NCBI GenBank assembly: GCA_902520595.1
Contig: CABYOM010000012.1
Location: forward strand, 1 to 33,659
Source of the DNA: an uncultured Candidatus Poseidoniales archaeon
GTDB taxonomy: Archaea; Thermoplasmatota; Poseidoniia; Poseidoniales; Poseidoniaceae
Direction of reading: 5' to 3'
DNA: 33,659 nucleotides
The position numbers and the translations under genes are program-made. Of this stretch, positions 1-7,769 are shown one piece after another (the first letter of the stretch is position 1; every line of letters starts with the position of its first letter). Below the pieces are notes generated by a model, which was not told the DNA's origin, searched no databases, and worked only from the letters and a program-made list of their open reading frames with translations.

Positions 1-484
1 TCATCGATCTTGAAAAACCACGGTTTAGCAACCAACTTTCAGATGTTTCATCACCTTCTAAATATACATTTGAAACAGAGCCTCTTCTCACTTTGGAGCG
101 AAGAAAGGCAATTCGCAGTAAATTAAATGGGGAGGTAAAACCATTCAATCCAGTCAGCATGCCTTGTAATGGGCGACGGAATGGATCTGATAATCGCCAA
201 AATTTAGCTTTGCTTTTGCCTTTTTTAACTACCAAAGCACCGGGCTCAAATGCTTGAGCACCGAGTAAGTCAAAGTCAAAGATTCGCTGGGAAGTGGGAT
301 AGGCTGTTTGCATAACGTGGAATCCATGGTCGAGTAGGAAGCCGTTCACGCTTTCAGTTACCATTCGACCACCAATGTGGTTTTGACGCTCAAAAACCTG
401 CACATCAACACCGGATTCCTTCAGTAAGAGGGCGCACTGCAAGCCAGCGATTCCTGCCCCAATCACTGCAACAGTTTGCCCCAC
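1..484 (-). CDS. FAD-dependent amine-oxidase/phytoene-desaturase-like oxidoreductase (partial, C-terminus outside window)
   Basis: Not in the ORF track; I translated it from the minus strand. The frame begins at a GTG (VGQTVAVIGAGIAGLQ...) and stays open to the window edge, giving about 161 residues. The N-terminus is a Rossmann dinucleotide-binding motif (GAGIAG), followed by an acidic strand end (VFER) and GGR, the standard FAD-binding start of the amine oxidase/phytoene desaturase superfamily. The following LDHGFHVMQTAYP resembles the oxidoreductases often found beside photolyase and carotenoid genes in bacteria. A GGTGA ribosome binding site lies directly after the stop of the ABC1-kinase gene, only 9 bp upstream, so it is the last visible gene of the leftward operon. 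The substrate cannot be told from the N-terminal third. Confidence 0.8.
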   Translation of the reverse strand, partial: MGQTVAVIGAGIAGLQCALLLKESGVDVQVFERQNHIGGRMVTESVNGFLLDHGFHVMQTAYPTSQRIFDFDLLGAQAFEPGALVVKKGKSKAKFWRLSDPFRRPLQGMLTGLNGFTSPFNLLRIAFLRSKVRRGSVSNVYLEGDETSESWLLNRGFSRSM

Positions 485-493
485 TGACTCACC

Positions 494-1711
494 TCAAATT
501 TTCAATTTTGTTTTGAATTCTTCTAGATACGGCCCCATAGACTGAATCAAAAGAGCGTCGGGGTGGGTTCGAATAACCAACCCATCCAGATACATGAGAG
601 CACGAATGATGGGGAATGCCTCTTCACCAAAATTTGCACCAGCGTGTTCAACAGCCGCCCGGACGGTCTTCATCATGATACGCGTGAGACTTTGTTCTCC
701 GACGGGTTTCAATTCAAAGTCATGATAGATTTCAGCCATAGTGGAATAATATTTTTCCAATTTCTTAGGCTTAGGAGGTAGCTCTGTCATCGCAAGTAAT
801 GCAGTAAATGCTTCAGTTCGCTCTTGTCGAGAGAGATGGTCAAAGAAAGTAAACAAGGAATGTGCAACATGTTGAGGCGCATGGCAAATCGCACCGTTAT
901 CAATGAAGACGAATTTTCCATCATCATCAACAATACAATTTCCAGGATGGAGGTCTCCATGGAAAGTGCCTATTCCAAACAAATAAGCACCGTGAATTCG
1001 GAAGAACTGGAGTAAGAAATCCCAACTCAATGCTTTTTCTTCAATTCCCTGTTCAAGTGACATACCGTCAATAAACTCAGAGACCAGGATATCTTCATTT
1101 GAGAGTTCTGCATAATATACCGGGAAACGTAAAAGTGACATGTCAAAATCTTTCGAAATTGATGCCTGAATTTCTTTTAGTTCGTCTGCCCCCTTGATTT
1201 CATTTCGCAAATCAAGTTCGCGCAACGTGTAATCTGCAACGTGATTGATGAGGGCCATTGGATTCCCAACTTTGCGTAATTTAGGAGCAAAGATAAGAAA
1301 TATGCGTAACCATCTTCTCATTCGTACAACTTCTTTTTTGAATTCAACTGCGTTCGTTTGCTTAATGAATTTGATGACTACTTCTTCACCTGTTTTCAAT
1401 CGTCCGCGATGAACTTGACCTACGGAGGCAGCAGCGAGTGGCTCGTCATCAATAAATTCGAACGCATCACTAAACCCTGCGGGTGCTTTCAGAGCAATAG
1501 TTTCGTGAAGGTTTTCAGATTCTATCGAAGCTGCGTGCTGATACAGTTGCTGTAATTGACGGCATTTTTCAACTCCAAGTAAATCAGGCCGCAATGCAAA
1601 AATTTGAGCGAGCTTAACTGCAATGAGTCCCTGCTTTTGGATCCAATCAAGGTCAGCGGGTTTTTTACGCAAAATCTGACGCATAAATCGAAAGAAGGTC
1701 AGCATTCGCAT
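494..1711 (-). CDS. ABC1/UbiB (AarF)-family atypical protein kinase-like protein
   Basis: A 405-residue member of the ABC1/UbiB/ADCK family, whose members act as atypical ATPases or kinases in quinone and other isoprenoid-lipid metabolism. Visible motifs are the Ala-rich nucleotide loop AAASVGQVH (about residues 93-101), the VIKF lysine (about 114) and the catalytic FHGDLHPGN (about 250), followed by FIDNGA in place of the usual DFG. The family KxGQ motif reads KLAQ (33-36), so its glycine is replaced by alanine. There is no obvious C-terminal membrane helix of the UbiB type. A GAGGTGA site lies 4 nt before the ATG at 1711, supporting this start. It sits 24 bp after the TrmB-like gene and 9 bp before the FAD oxidoreductase gene, so an operon is likely. 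Its lipid or protein target is unknown. Confidence 0.88.
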   Translation of the reverse strand: MRMLTFFRFMRQILRKKPADLDWIQKQGLIAVKLAQIFALRPDLLGVEKCRQLQQLYQHAASIESENLHETIALKAPAGFSDAFEFIDDEPLAAASVGQVHRGRLKTGEEVVIKFIKQTNAVEFKKEVVRMRRWLRIFLIFAPKLRKVGNPMALINHVADYTLRELDLRNEIKGADELKEIQASISKDFDMSLLRFPVYYAELSNEDILVSEFIDGMSLEQGIEEKALSWDFLLQFFRIHGAYLFGIGTFHGDLHPGNCIVDDDGKFVFIDNGAICHAPQHVAHSLFTFFDHLSRQERTEAFTALLAMTELPPKPKKLEKYYSTMAEIYHDFELKPVGEQSLTRIMMKTVRAAVEHAGANFGEEAFPIIRALMYLDGLVIRTHPDALLIQSMGPYLEEFKTKLKI

Positions 1712-1735
1712 TACTTCACCTCATAGTTTTCAATT

Positions 1736-3139
1736 TCAATCAGAGTCTTCGTCTAAATCTTCTTCGATGAAAATCAGAGTGTATCGCCATTTAGGGCCAA
1801 CATCATCTTCCAACATTTCGCGCCGAATTCGTACGTTACCAGTTTCGGGATATCGAGCCATAAGTGCGCCTTCAATAATTCCATCATCAAGTTCCCAAAG
1901 AGGGAGAGATTCTGAGTCACTAAAATTCGCAGGATGAGCAAGTTTTACGATGATATGGAAGAAAGGATCGCTATCGTAATCCAATTCACCCAGGCCTGCA
2001 TGTTCCCACCAGTCCATCAATTCACTTAGATATTCAACGTGACCCTCGATCTTTCTTAGACTAAACGTCAACTCTTCACCGATTCTTTGACCGACTTGAC
2101 GCAGCATTGTATTAATGTCAATTCCAAGCTGCTTTAGACTCTGTACTGTGCCGTCTTGGAGTGCTGCACGTGCTTGGTTGATTTCTCTTGTAGATGCCAA
2201 GAATGATTTGGGGTTAAATGGAGTATCGTTTTCAGGAAGTTCGGTACTCACTTCAAGAGCGTCCCTGAACTGATCCAGGAACGAGCCTTGCCCTACTGTT
2301 AGTCGGAGTGGGTCAACAATTCGCTCTTCCGTAAATCGCTTTTTAGCACTTTCAAATTCTACAGCCTTATTCCAGATAGCAGAAACAAAATCAGAATGTG
2401 AACTGTTGAATACGTCGGAATTGATTACGAGGGCTGCATCATCTCGCCCTCGCCCAACTGGATTTTCTTCGACATGAAGGAATTGAATCACTTGATTCAT
2501 ATCTTGGAGAACGCCAAGGGAACTGATTTCGTCAGTATGACGAATTTCGATAGAGTCATCCAGTTGATCATAGAAGCGAGTTGTACGACGGTCAAGTTGT
2601 GCGAGGACCGTAACTACAACACCTCTTTTTGCTGCTGAATTCACTTCATCTAATCCAGAAGAACGGCACAAATGTAGAATTCCAAATCTCCCCAGGAGGA
2701 GGACTAAGCGCTCTTCGGCCTCATCAGCAAAATTTGCAATCTTCTTGTGAATATGTTCTCGGCCCTTAAGCACTGCAAATCGAGCATTGGTTTCTGCAGA
2801 AGATGCATCATCATCTTTATCATAATCTGGTTTGGCACCTGACATGAGTTTCTCAAAGGATTGGCTGGTTCGGTCAATACGCTCTCTCTGGTCTTTAATG
2901 AGCCGTTCAAATAACACTGGAAGTGATGAGCAAGAGAAGCGCATAGGACGATCGGCGGTTACGCTAACCAATCCGATTTCGGTAAGCCTCGAAAGAGAAT
3001 TGTAAGCATCCAAACGATTTGTTCCGAGTTTTTTAGCCAATTCGCTCGCCTTGAGTTCCTTCGAAGTTGAAAGAATTACTACCGAGCGTGCCTCACGTTC
3101 TGAAAGGCCAGCATCTTGGAATAATTCTGCCCAATTCAT
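1736..3139 (-). CDS. TrmB-family transcriptional regulator with long C-terminal extension
   Basis: 467 residues. The first ~70 residues form a winged helix typical of the archaeal TrmB family (LSEREARSVVILSTSKELKA, then ASELAKKLGTNRLDAYNSL and a wing before GLVSV). A region like the TrmB/phospholipase-D-like effector domain follows (about 115-290: FAVLKGREHIHKKIANF, RLVLLLGRFGILHL). The C-terminal ~170 residues are acidic and not recognised. TrmB proteins usually bind sugars or other small ligands and repress or activate neighbouring genes. The ATG overlaps the peroxiredoxin stop (ATGA, 4 bp), so translation is probably coupled. Its position makes it a candidate regulator of the surrounding flavin, peroxiredoxin and photolyase genes, but that is inference. 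The ligand is unknown. Confidence 0.85.
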   Translation of the reverse strand: MNWAELFQDAGLSEREARSVVILSTSKELKASELAKKLGTNRLDAYNSLSRLTEIGLVSVTADRPMRFSCSSLPVLFERLIKDQRERIDRTSQSFEKLMSGAKPDYDKDDDASSAETNARFAVLKGREHIHKKIANFADEAEERLVLLLGRFGILHLCRSSGLDEVNSAAKRGVVVTVLAQLDRRTTRFYDQLDDSIEIRHTDEISSLGVLQDMNQVIQFLHVEENPVGRGRDDAALVINSDVFNSSHSDFVSAIWNKAVEFESAKKRFTEERIVDPLRLTVGQGSFLDQFRDALEVSTELPENDTPFNPKSFLASTREINQARAALQDGTVQSLKQLGIDINTMLRQVGQRIGEELTFSLRKIEGHVEYLSELMDWWEHAGLGELDYDSDPFFHIIVKLAHPANFSDSESLPLWELDDGIIEGALMARYPETGNVRIRREMLEDDVGPKWRYTLIFIEEDLDEDSD

Positions 3140-3615
3140 TTCATTTTTCCTCCTGAAGAAAGTTCACTGAAGGCGTCTAGAATTCTGGCAACGTGGCGAC
3201 GAGGTCTGAACAGCCAATCATAACAGTAGTGCACCGAACGATCTGGTCCGATTAGGAACGAGGATTTAGCAGGAAATAATCCGAGGTGAACCGGTACGCC
3301 GTAAGCGTCGGCGACCTCTCGGTCAGGGTCACTCAACAGTGAGAAAGGCAATTTCAGTTCGGTTTTAAAGCGACGATGATCTTCAAGAGAGTCTTGACTA
3401 ATACCGATTATCTCGACAGGAGGTGTGAGTGACTGGAATAAATCGTATTGCTGCTTGAAGGTTAAACAGCCTCGCTTACAGGTTGGAGAACCGTCTTTGG
3501 CGTAGAAAAACAACACTTTCCACTTGCCATCATAGTCGGCGAGCGAGATCATTTCATCGGTTGATGACGGTAGAGTGAAATTCGGAGCTTTTTCGCCTAC
3601 AAGTTGACTTCCCAT
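3136..3615 (-). CDS. Peroxiredoxin (AhpC/TSA, Bcp-like)
   Basis: Thioredoxin-fold peroxidase that reduces peroxides through a cysteine. The start GSQLVGEKAPNFTLPSSTD is the classic peroxiredoxin N-terminus. KDGSPTCKRGC aligns with the Bcp/PrxQ motif KDxTPGC, giving a peroxidatic Cys at about 46 and a possible resolving Cys at 50, one residue closer than in E. coli Bcp. The usual Thr of TPxC is Ser here. IIGISQDS and FSLLSDPDREVADAYGV are also family-typical. The ORF track begins at a GTG (3621), but GAGGAG sits directly against that GTG and 5 nt before the ATG at 3615, so I chose the ATG (159 residues). It lies downstream of ribA and overlaps the TrmB-like gene, consistent with an oxidative-stress operon. 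Confidence 0.9.
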   Translation of the reverse strand: MGSQLVGEKAPNFTLPSSTDEMISLADYDGKWKVLFFYAKDGSPTCKRGCLTFKQQYDLFQSLTPPVEIIGISQDSLEDHRRFKTELKLPFSLLSDPDREVADAYGVPVHLGLFPAKSSFLIGPDRSVHYCYDWLFRPRRHVARILDAFSELSSGGKMK

Positions 3616-3652
3616 ATTCACTCCTCACAGGTCTTGCATGTTAATGTAGTGT

Positions 3653-4261
3653 CTAAGCCTGTTCTGGAATGAGATGACCCATTCGGTCTGCTTTAGTGGA
3701 CAGATAGTGACTGTTTGTCTGGCAACGTCCGGTAATGTGGGCTACACGCGCCTCGACTTCGATGCCGTTTTCATGGAGTCCGTTTATTTTGAGAGGATTG
3801 TTCGTCATCAATCGAACGCTATCAATGCCAACTTGATTGAGCATGAATGCACTGAAGGCGTAGTCTCGACCATCCGCTGGAAGATTGAGGGCTAGATTTG
3901 CATCGAGGGTGTCGAAGCCTCTTTCTTGCAAAGCATAGGCACGCATCTTTTGTTCGAGTCCTATTCCTCTACCTTCTTGTCGCATGTAAAGAATTGCTCC
4001 GCATCCCTCTTCTTGTATCCGTGCCATCGATGCTTTGAGTTGAGGTCCGCAGTCACACTTGAGTGAACCAAATGCATCACCAGTCAAACACTCAGAGTGT
4101 ATTCGTACCAACGGAGACTTCGAGGTGTCATCAAGGCCAACAGAAAGAACGGAGTGCTCTGCGCCTTTTTCGTCTACGAATACTCGCATGCGAAAATTCC
4201 CTAGTTCTGTGGGCAATATGGTGTCTGCTTTAACATCATCAATGTTCAAGTTATGTTTCAT
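3653..4261 (-). CDS. ribA: GTP cyclohydrolase II
   Basis: Converts GTP to 2,5-diamino-6-ribosylamino-4(3H)-pyrimidinone 5'-phosphate, formate and pyrophosphate, the first step of riboflavin/FAD synthesis. The zinc site HSECLTGDAFGSLKCDCG has the exact C-x10-C-x-C spacing of the family. RQEGRGIGL and NNPLK are the catalytic and GTP-binding motifs. The ORF track starts at 4309. I prefer the ATG at 4261 (202 residues), because the E. coli enzyme is ~196 residues and a TTTATATC box begins exactly 29 nt upstream, as for the divergent Nudix gene. That fits a leaderless mRNA, and no ribosome binding site is visible. Most archaea are known for a different first enzyme (GTP cyclohydrolase III), so this looks like a bacterial-type acquisition. 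FAD supply would serve the photolyase and oxidoreductase encoded nearby. Confidence 0.95.
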   Translation of the reverse strand: MKHNLNIDDVKADTILPTELGNFRMRVFVDEKGAEHSVLSVGLDDTSKSPLVRIHSECLTGDAFGSLKCDCGPQLKASMARIQEEGCGAILYMRQEGRGIGLEQKMRAYALQERGFDTLDANLALNLPADGRDYAFSAFMLNQVGIDSVRLMTNNPLKINGLHENGIEVEARVAHITGRCQTNSHYLSTKADRMGHLIPEQA

Positions 4262-4282
4262 AGACGCTACTTTGGCGATGTA

Positions 4283-4290
4283 GATATAAA
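4283..4290 (-). promoter_or_regulatory. TATA box (TTTATATC) of ribA, leaderless promoter
   Basis: TTTATATC on the minus strand matches the archaeal TATA consensus. It begins 29 nt before the ATG at 4261, so transcription should begin at or next to the start codon. The identical 8-mer at the same distance precedes the divergent Nudix gene. Confidence 0.6.
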
Positions 4291-4325
4291 CGAGTGTATG
4301 AAACCTCATTTTTGAAAAACACTTC

Positions 4326-4333
4326 TTTATATC
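4326..4333 (+). promoter_or_regulatory. TATA box (TTTATATC) of the Nudix-photolyase-epimerase operon
   Basis: TTTATATC on the plus strand begins 29 nt before the ATG at 4355. There is no good ribosome binding site between them, so a leaderless transcript is likely. The box and spacing mirror those of ribA, making this a paired divergent promoter region. Confidence 0.6.
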
Positions 4334-4354
4334 ATAAAAGGTAGAAGTTTACTC

Positions 4355-4846
4355 ATGCACACAGTAGAATGCGACGTTGGAGTTGCGGCAATAGTCCGTA
4401 AATCTCGGTCCATTCTGCTCGTCAAAGAAGCCCATGGACGCTACAAGGATTGCTGGGGCCTACCAAAAGGCTACGTCAACAAAAACGAACTTCCAAGTCA
4501 TGCTGTACTTAGAGAACTCCAAGAAGAGTGTCATGTCGAAGGGGAAATTATCGGCGTTCAAGCTGTTCGCGAGCGCTTGCTCGACGGAATGCCTGCAATC
4601 TTCATTGCATACAAGGTAAAACTTAACCCGAAACAAAATCCTATCCCAGGCGATGAAGTCACGGAAGCTCGCTTTGTCCACGCAGATGAATTCGAAGAAT
4701 TGGCATGGATCAGCGACGCAATGCATTCAATGGCGAGTACTGCTGTCAACTCAAATCAAGCACTCAAAACAATCGATTACGAACCAAGCCGTGGCCATCC
4801 ATACATGTTGCACACTCTCTCAAAAAAGTGGGGTGGCGAAGCATGA
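4355..4846 (+). CDS. Nudix hydrolase
   Basis: 163 residues with a clear Nudix box at about 39-60: G, five residues, E, seven residues, REL, Q, EE (GYVNKNELPSHAVLRELQEE). The Gly near the end of the consensus is His. It therefore probably hydrolyses a nucleoside diphosphate linked to another group. The WGLPKGYV lead-in resembles ADP-ribose, NADH or (di)nucleotide pyrophosphatases, but the substrate cannot be read from the sequence. It is first in the rightward operon; the last base pairs overlap the photolyase start (ATGA). Given the neighbours, sanitation of oxidised or flavin nucleotides is a reasonable guess, not a demonstrated role. Confidence 0.92.
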   Translation: MHTVECDVGVAAIVRKSRSILLVKEAHGRYKDCWGLPKGYVNKNELPSHAVLRELQEECHVEGEIIGVQAVRERLLDGMPAIFIAYKVKLNPKQNPIPGDEVTEARFVHADEFEELAWISDAMHSMASTAVNSNQALKTIDYEPSRGHPYMLHTLSKKWGGEA

Positions 4847-6336
4847 ATCCAAGACTCGTTGACCGAGTTCGCACGTGCAACGATAAACCGATCAATACCG
4901 ATGGACAATATATCTTGTATTGGATGATTACGAATCGCCGCATCAATCATAATGCTGCCCTCGAATATGCTGCTGAAATGGCCGTTCATCACAATGTCCC
5001 ACTACTCGTCTTGGAAGAAATTTCAACCAGTCACAGATTTGCAAATGATCGTATTTGCACTTTTATGGTCCAGGGCATGCTTGAAAACATGCAAATTTTC
5101 AAAGACCACAATATTCGATACATTCCATGGGTCGAAACTCCTTTGAGCGGTATCAAGGGAATCCTCCACGACCTTTCTCAAGATGCTGTCATGGTCATCA
5201 CCGATGATTATCCGACTTATTTCCCACTGAAAGCCGTACGATATGCAAGTCGATCCTGCAACCGAAGAGTCATAGCAGTTGATTCAAACGGTGTATTTCC
5301 TATGTCATGGACAGAACGGGCCTATCCTACCGCACATGGATTTAGACGATTCGTCCATGAAAAATTTGTCGAATGTATGGAAACATGGCCAAAGTTTAAT
5401 CCGATTCCAGAAGGTAAAGATGTGTGGTTATCGGATGAATTGTTTGAAACACTCTCAAAAAAATGGCAGTTCCACGTCACACCATTTGAATGGCTATGGA
5501 GGGTTGGAGAGGTCGGAAGTGCTGGCCGTGAAGCATTGTCAACAATCGATATTGACCACACTGTTCCTGCGGTTCCTCACGCCAAAGGTGGCCGCAGCAC
5601 CTGCGTTCGAATGTTGCGTGAATTCCTGACCAACCGTTTGTATCGTTATGCTGATGATCGAAATGCGGTAAGCACACCTGCGACCAGTGGGCTGTCTCCG
5701 TGGTTCCACTTTGGCCACCTCTCCACGATTGAAGTCGTTCAAAACATTCTTCAAACGAACTCATGGGATCCTGAAACCGTCCAAATGCCGCGCAGAGGGG
5801 CGAGAGAGGGTTGGTGGAACTTAGACCGTTCAGTGGAAAGTTTCCTCGACCAAATCATAACTTGGAGAGAACTTGGATTCAATAACGCCTACCACAATCC
5901 TGACCATGACAAATTTGAATCTTTACCAAATTGGGCCAAGACCACTCTGATGGAGCATGCGAGTGATGAGCGTGTTCAATACACCTTTGAGCAAATCAGG
6001 GATGCGGATACTCATGATGAGATTTGGAATGCTGCTCAACGTCAACTAATCCGAGACGGGATAATCCACAACTATCTGCGAATGCTGTGGGGCAAGCGTA
6101 TTCTTGAGTGGGCTCCATCGCCCCAAGTTGCTGCTGAATGGATGATTGAACTCAACGACAAATACGCACTTGACGGAAGAGACCCCAATTCCTACACAGG
6201 AATTTTCTGGGTTCTCGGACGCCACGATCGAGCTTGGGGTCCTGAGCGTGCGATATTCGGTAAAATACGTTACATGTCTTCCGCAAACACCCGTAGAAAA
6301 TTTGATTTGAAACCTTACCTACAAGAATTTCGTTAA
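4843..6336 (+). CDS. phr: Class II CPD photolyase (deoxyribodipyrimidine photo-lyase)
   Basis: Repairs UV-induced cyclobutane pyrimidine dimers using FADH- and blue light. The start (MNPRLVDRV, then ILYWMITNRR) and the C-terminal signature at about 444-485 (GRDPNSYTGIFWVLG, HDRAWGPERAIFGKIRYMS, RKFDLKPY) are diagnostic of class II photolyases, the class known from eukaryotes, some bacteria and methanogens. The length, 497 residues, fits. The ORF track begins at 4705 inside the Nudix gene. The real start is the ATG at 4843, which overlaps the Nudix stop as ATGA and follows a GGGTGG ribosome binding site. The coupled overlap and 12-bp gap to the epimerase gene show one operon. A (6-4) photolyase or cryptochrome is unlikely given the class II hallmarks. 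Confidence 0.95.
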   Translation: MNPRLVDRVRTCNDKPINTDGQYILYWMITNRRINHNAALEYAAEMAVHHNVPLLVLEEISTSHRFANDRICTFMVQGMLENMQIFKDHNIRYIPWVETPLSGIKGILHDLSQDAVMVITDDYPTYFPLKAVRYASRSCNRRVIAVDSNGVFPMSWTERAYPTAHGFRRFVHEKFVECMETWPKFNPIPEGKDVWLSDELFETLSKKWQFHVTPFEWLWRVGEVGSAGREALSTIDIDHTVPAVPHAKGGRSTCVRMLREFLTNRLYRYADDRNAVSTPATSGLSPWFHFGHLSTIEVVQNILQTNSWDPETVQMPRRGAREGWWNLDRSVESFLDQIITWRELGFNNAYHNPDHDKFESLPNWAKTTLMEHASDERVQYTFEQIRDADTHDEIWNAAQRQLIRDGIIHNYLRMLWGKRILEWAPSPQVAAEWMIELNDKYALDGRDPNSYTGIFWVLGRHDRAWGPERAIFGKIRYMSSANTRRKFDLKPYLQEFR

Positions 6337-6348
6337 TGAGGTTATTTC

Positions 6349-7722
6349 ATGGAATACAAGCATTCGACTAAAGTCGTAACCAGTGTTGAAGACACGTTTG
6401 CATGGCATGAACGAAAAGGAGCTTTTCGCAGATTAATGCCGCCTTGGGAAGAAGCGGAGCAAGTCGGAGAACTGTCTTCTTTGGAAAATGGAACACGACT
6501 TACATTCAAGGTCCCAATGGGCCCCGTGAGTATGAAATGGATTGCAGAACACTCTGGATATAATCCGCCTCATGCATTCGAAGATACTATGATCAGCGGC
6601 CCCTTCAAAAAATGGCACCACGTTCACTCTTTCGTTGAAACAGAAGACGGTGCATGCCGAGTAGATGACCATGTAGAATACACGCTTCCAATGGGAGTAC
6701 TTGGTCGGATATTTGGCAGTGGCAACATTAAACGGCGTTTGAAGAGAATGTTCCGCGCAAGGGAAATTCGATTGGTTAAAGATTCAAAAAGATTCCAAGA
6801 TTTCGCTCATATGAAAAAGAAAAAAATTCTCATCGCTGGCTCCTCAGGACTTATTGGACGTCAACTCATCGCCTTTTTCGACACCGTTGGCCACGATGTT
6901 TGGCGCCTCGTACGAAAAGACCCTAAAGGTAAGCAGATATTTTGGAAACCGAGTGAAGGAAAAATCAATCCTAAGGATTTGGAAGGGTTTGATGCGGTAA
7001 TTCATCTTGGCGGAGCAGGCATAGGTGACAAACGTTGGACAAAAAAGCGTAAGATTGTTCTCGAAGAGAGCAGGACCAAAAGTACTGAACTCCTTTCATC
7101 CACCTTAGCAAATCTTGAGAATAAGCCTGAAGTTTTTATTGTCTCGAGTGCCATTGGAGTTTATGGGAGCCGTGGTGATGAAGAACTTACTGAGAGTTCC
7201 ACTGCGGGAGAAGGCTTCCTCCCAGACCTCTGCAAATCCTGGGAACTTTCAGCCAAACCGGCAATAGATGCTGGAATCCGCACAATTCACTGCCGTACAG
7301 GTTTAGTTCTGGATGCAACTGGTGGCGCACTGAAGAAGATGTTACTACCTGCACAACTTGGAGCAGGAGGCCCAATCGGATGGGGGAAACAATGGTATTC
7401 ATGGATTTCTATGGATGACCAAGTCTACGCAATGAATCATGTAATGATGACTGAGGAATGCGAAGGAGTTTACAATTTCTCATCCCCAACCCCATTAAGG
7501 CAAAAGACATTTGCAAAAGTACTCGGCAAAGTTTTGTGGAGACCGTCTTTTATGCCCGTCCCGCCTTTTGGCATCTGGTTCCTGCTAGGAAAAATGGGCG
7601 TAACTCTAGCGACTGATAGCGCCAAAGTATTGCCAAATCGCCTCATTGAAAGCGGTTATGAATTTGAATACTCTACACTCGAACCCGCTCTTCGAGATGC
7701 ACTTGGCAAATGGAACGATTAA
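6349..7722 (+). CDS. SRPBCC domain fused to TIGR01777-type NAD(P)-dependent epimerase (YfcH/SDR39U1-like)
   Basis: 457 residues in two parts. Residues 1-150 resemble a START/SRPBCC lipid- or hydrophobic-ligand-binding fold (EYKHSTKVVTSVEDTFAWH, PMGPVSMKW, ARVDDHVEY-like strand). From about 158 an atypical short-chain dehydrogenase begins with ILIAGSSGLIGRQL (GxxGxxG), then VIHLGGAGIGDKRW, SSAIGVYG and a C-terminal DUF1731-like end (VLPNRLIESGYEFEY). The substrate is unknown. Homologous fusions are commonly found beside photolyase and FAD-amine-oxidase genes in light-responsive bacterial clusters (family knowledge). TGAGGT lies 8 nt before the ATG and the gene follows the photolyase by 12 bp. 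It is the last gene before a pair of hairpins. Confidence 0.9.
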   Translation: MEYKHSTKVVTSVEDTFAWHERKGAFRRLMPPWEEAEQVGELSSLENGTRLTFKVPMGPVSMKWIAEHSGYNPPHAFEDTMISGPFKKWHHVHSFVETEDGACRVDDHVEYTLPMGVLGRIFGSGNIKRRLKRMFRAREIRLVKDSKRFQDFAHMKKKKILIAGSSGLIGRQLIAFFDTVGHDVWRLVRKDPKGKQIFWKPSEGKINPKDLEGFDAVIHLGGAGIGDKRWTKKRKIVLEESRTKSTELLSSTLANLENKPEVFIVSSAIGVYGSRGDEELTESSTAGEGFLPDLCKSWELSAKPAIDAGIRTIHCRTGLVLDATGGALKKMLLPAQLGAGGPIGWGKQWYSWISMDDQVYAMNHVMMTEECEGVYNFSSPTPLRQKTFAKVLGKVLWRPSFMPVPPFGIWFLLGKMGVTLATDSAKVLPNRLIESGYEFEYSTLEPALRDALGKWND

Positions 7723-7746
7723 TCAAATCATGAACCATTGATTTGA
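7723..7746. terminator. Hairpin directly after the epimerase stop (8-bp stem)
   Basis: TCAAATCA and TGATTTGA form a perfect 8-bp stem around an 8-nt loop, starting at the base after the TAA. With the next hairpin it fills the short gap between two convergent genes. A terminator or 3'-end stabiliser is likely. No T-run of the bacterial kind follows. Confidence 0.45.
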
Positions 7747-7749
7747 ACA

Positions 7750-7769
7750 AACCCTTTCTATGTAGGGTT
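7750..7769. terminator. Second hairpin between convergent genes (6-bp stem), overlapping the crtB-like stop
   Basis: AACCCT and AGGGTT pair perfectly around 8 nt; on the plus strand ATTTTG follows. The 3' arm overlaps the stop codon of the leftward CrtB-like gene. The symmetrical position suggests a bidirectional end signal. Confidence 0.45.

Noticed and set aside
4262-4309. N-terminal extension of ribA (MRFHTLVYIYIAK)
   Set aside because: The segment contains the TTTATATC box on the ribA strand, exceeds the family length and lacks a ribosome binding site, so it is better read as promoter.
4705-4842. Upstream extension of the photolyase frame in the ORF track
   Set aside because: It lies inside the Nudix gene in another frame; the ATG at 4843 overlaps the Nudix stop and begins the conserved class II N-terminus.
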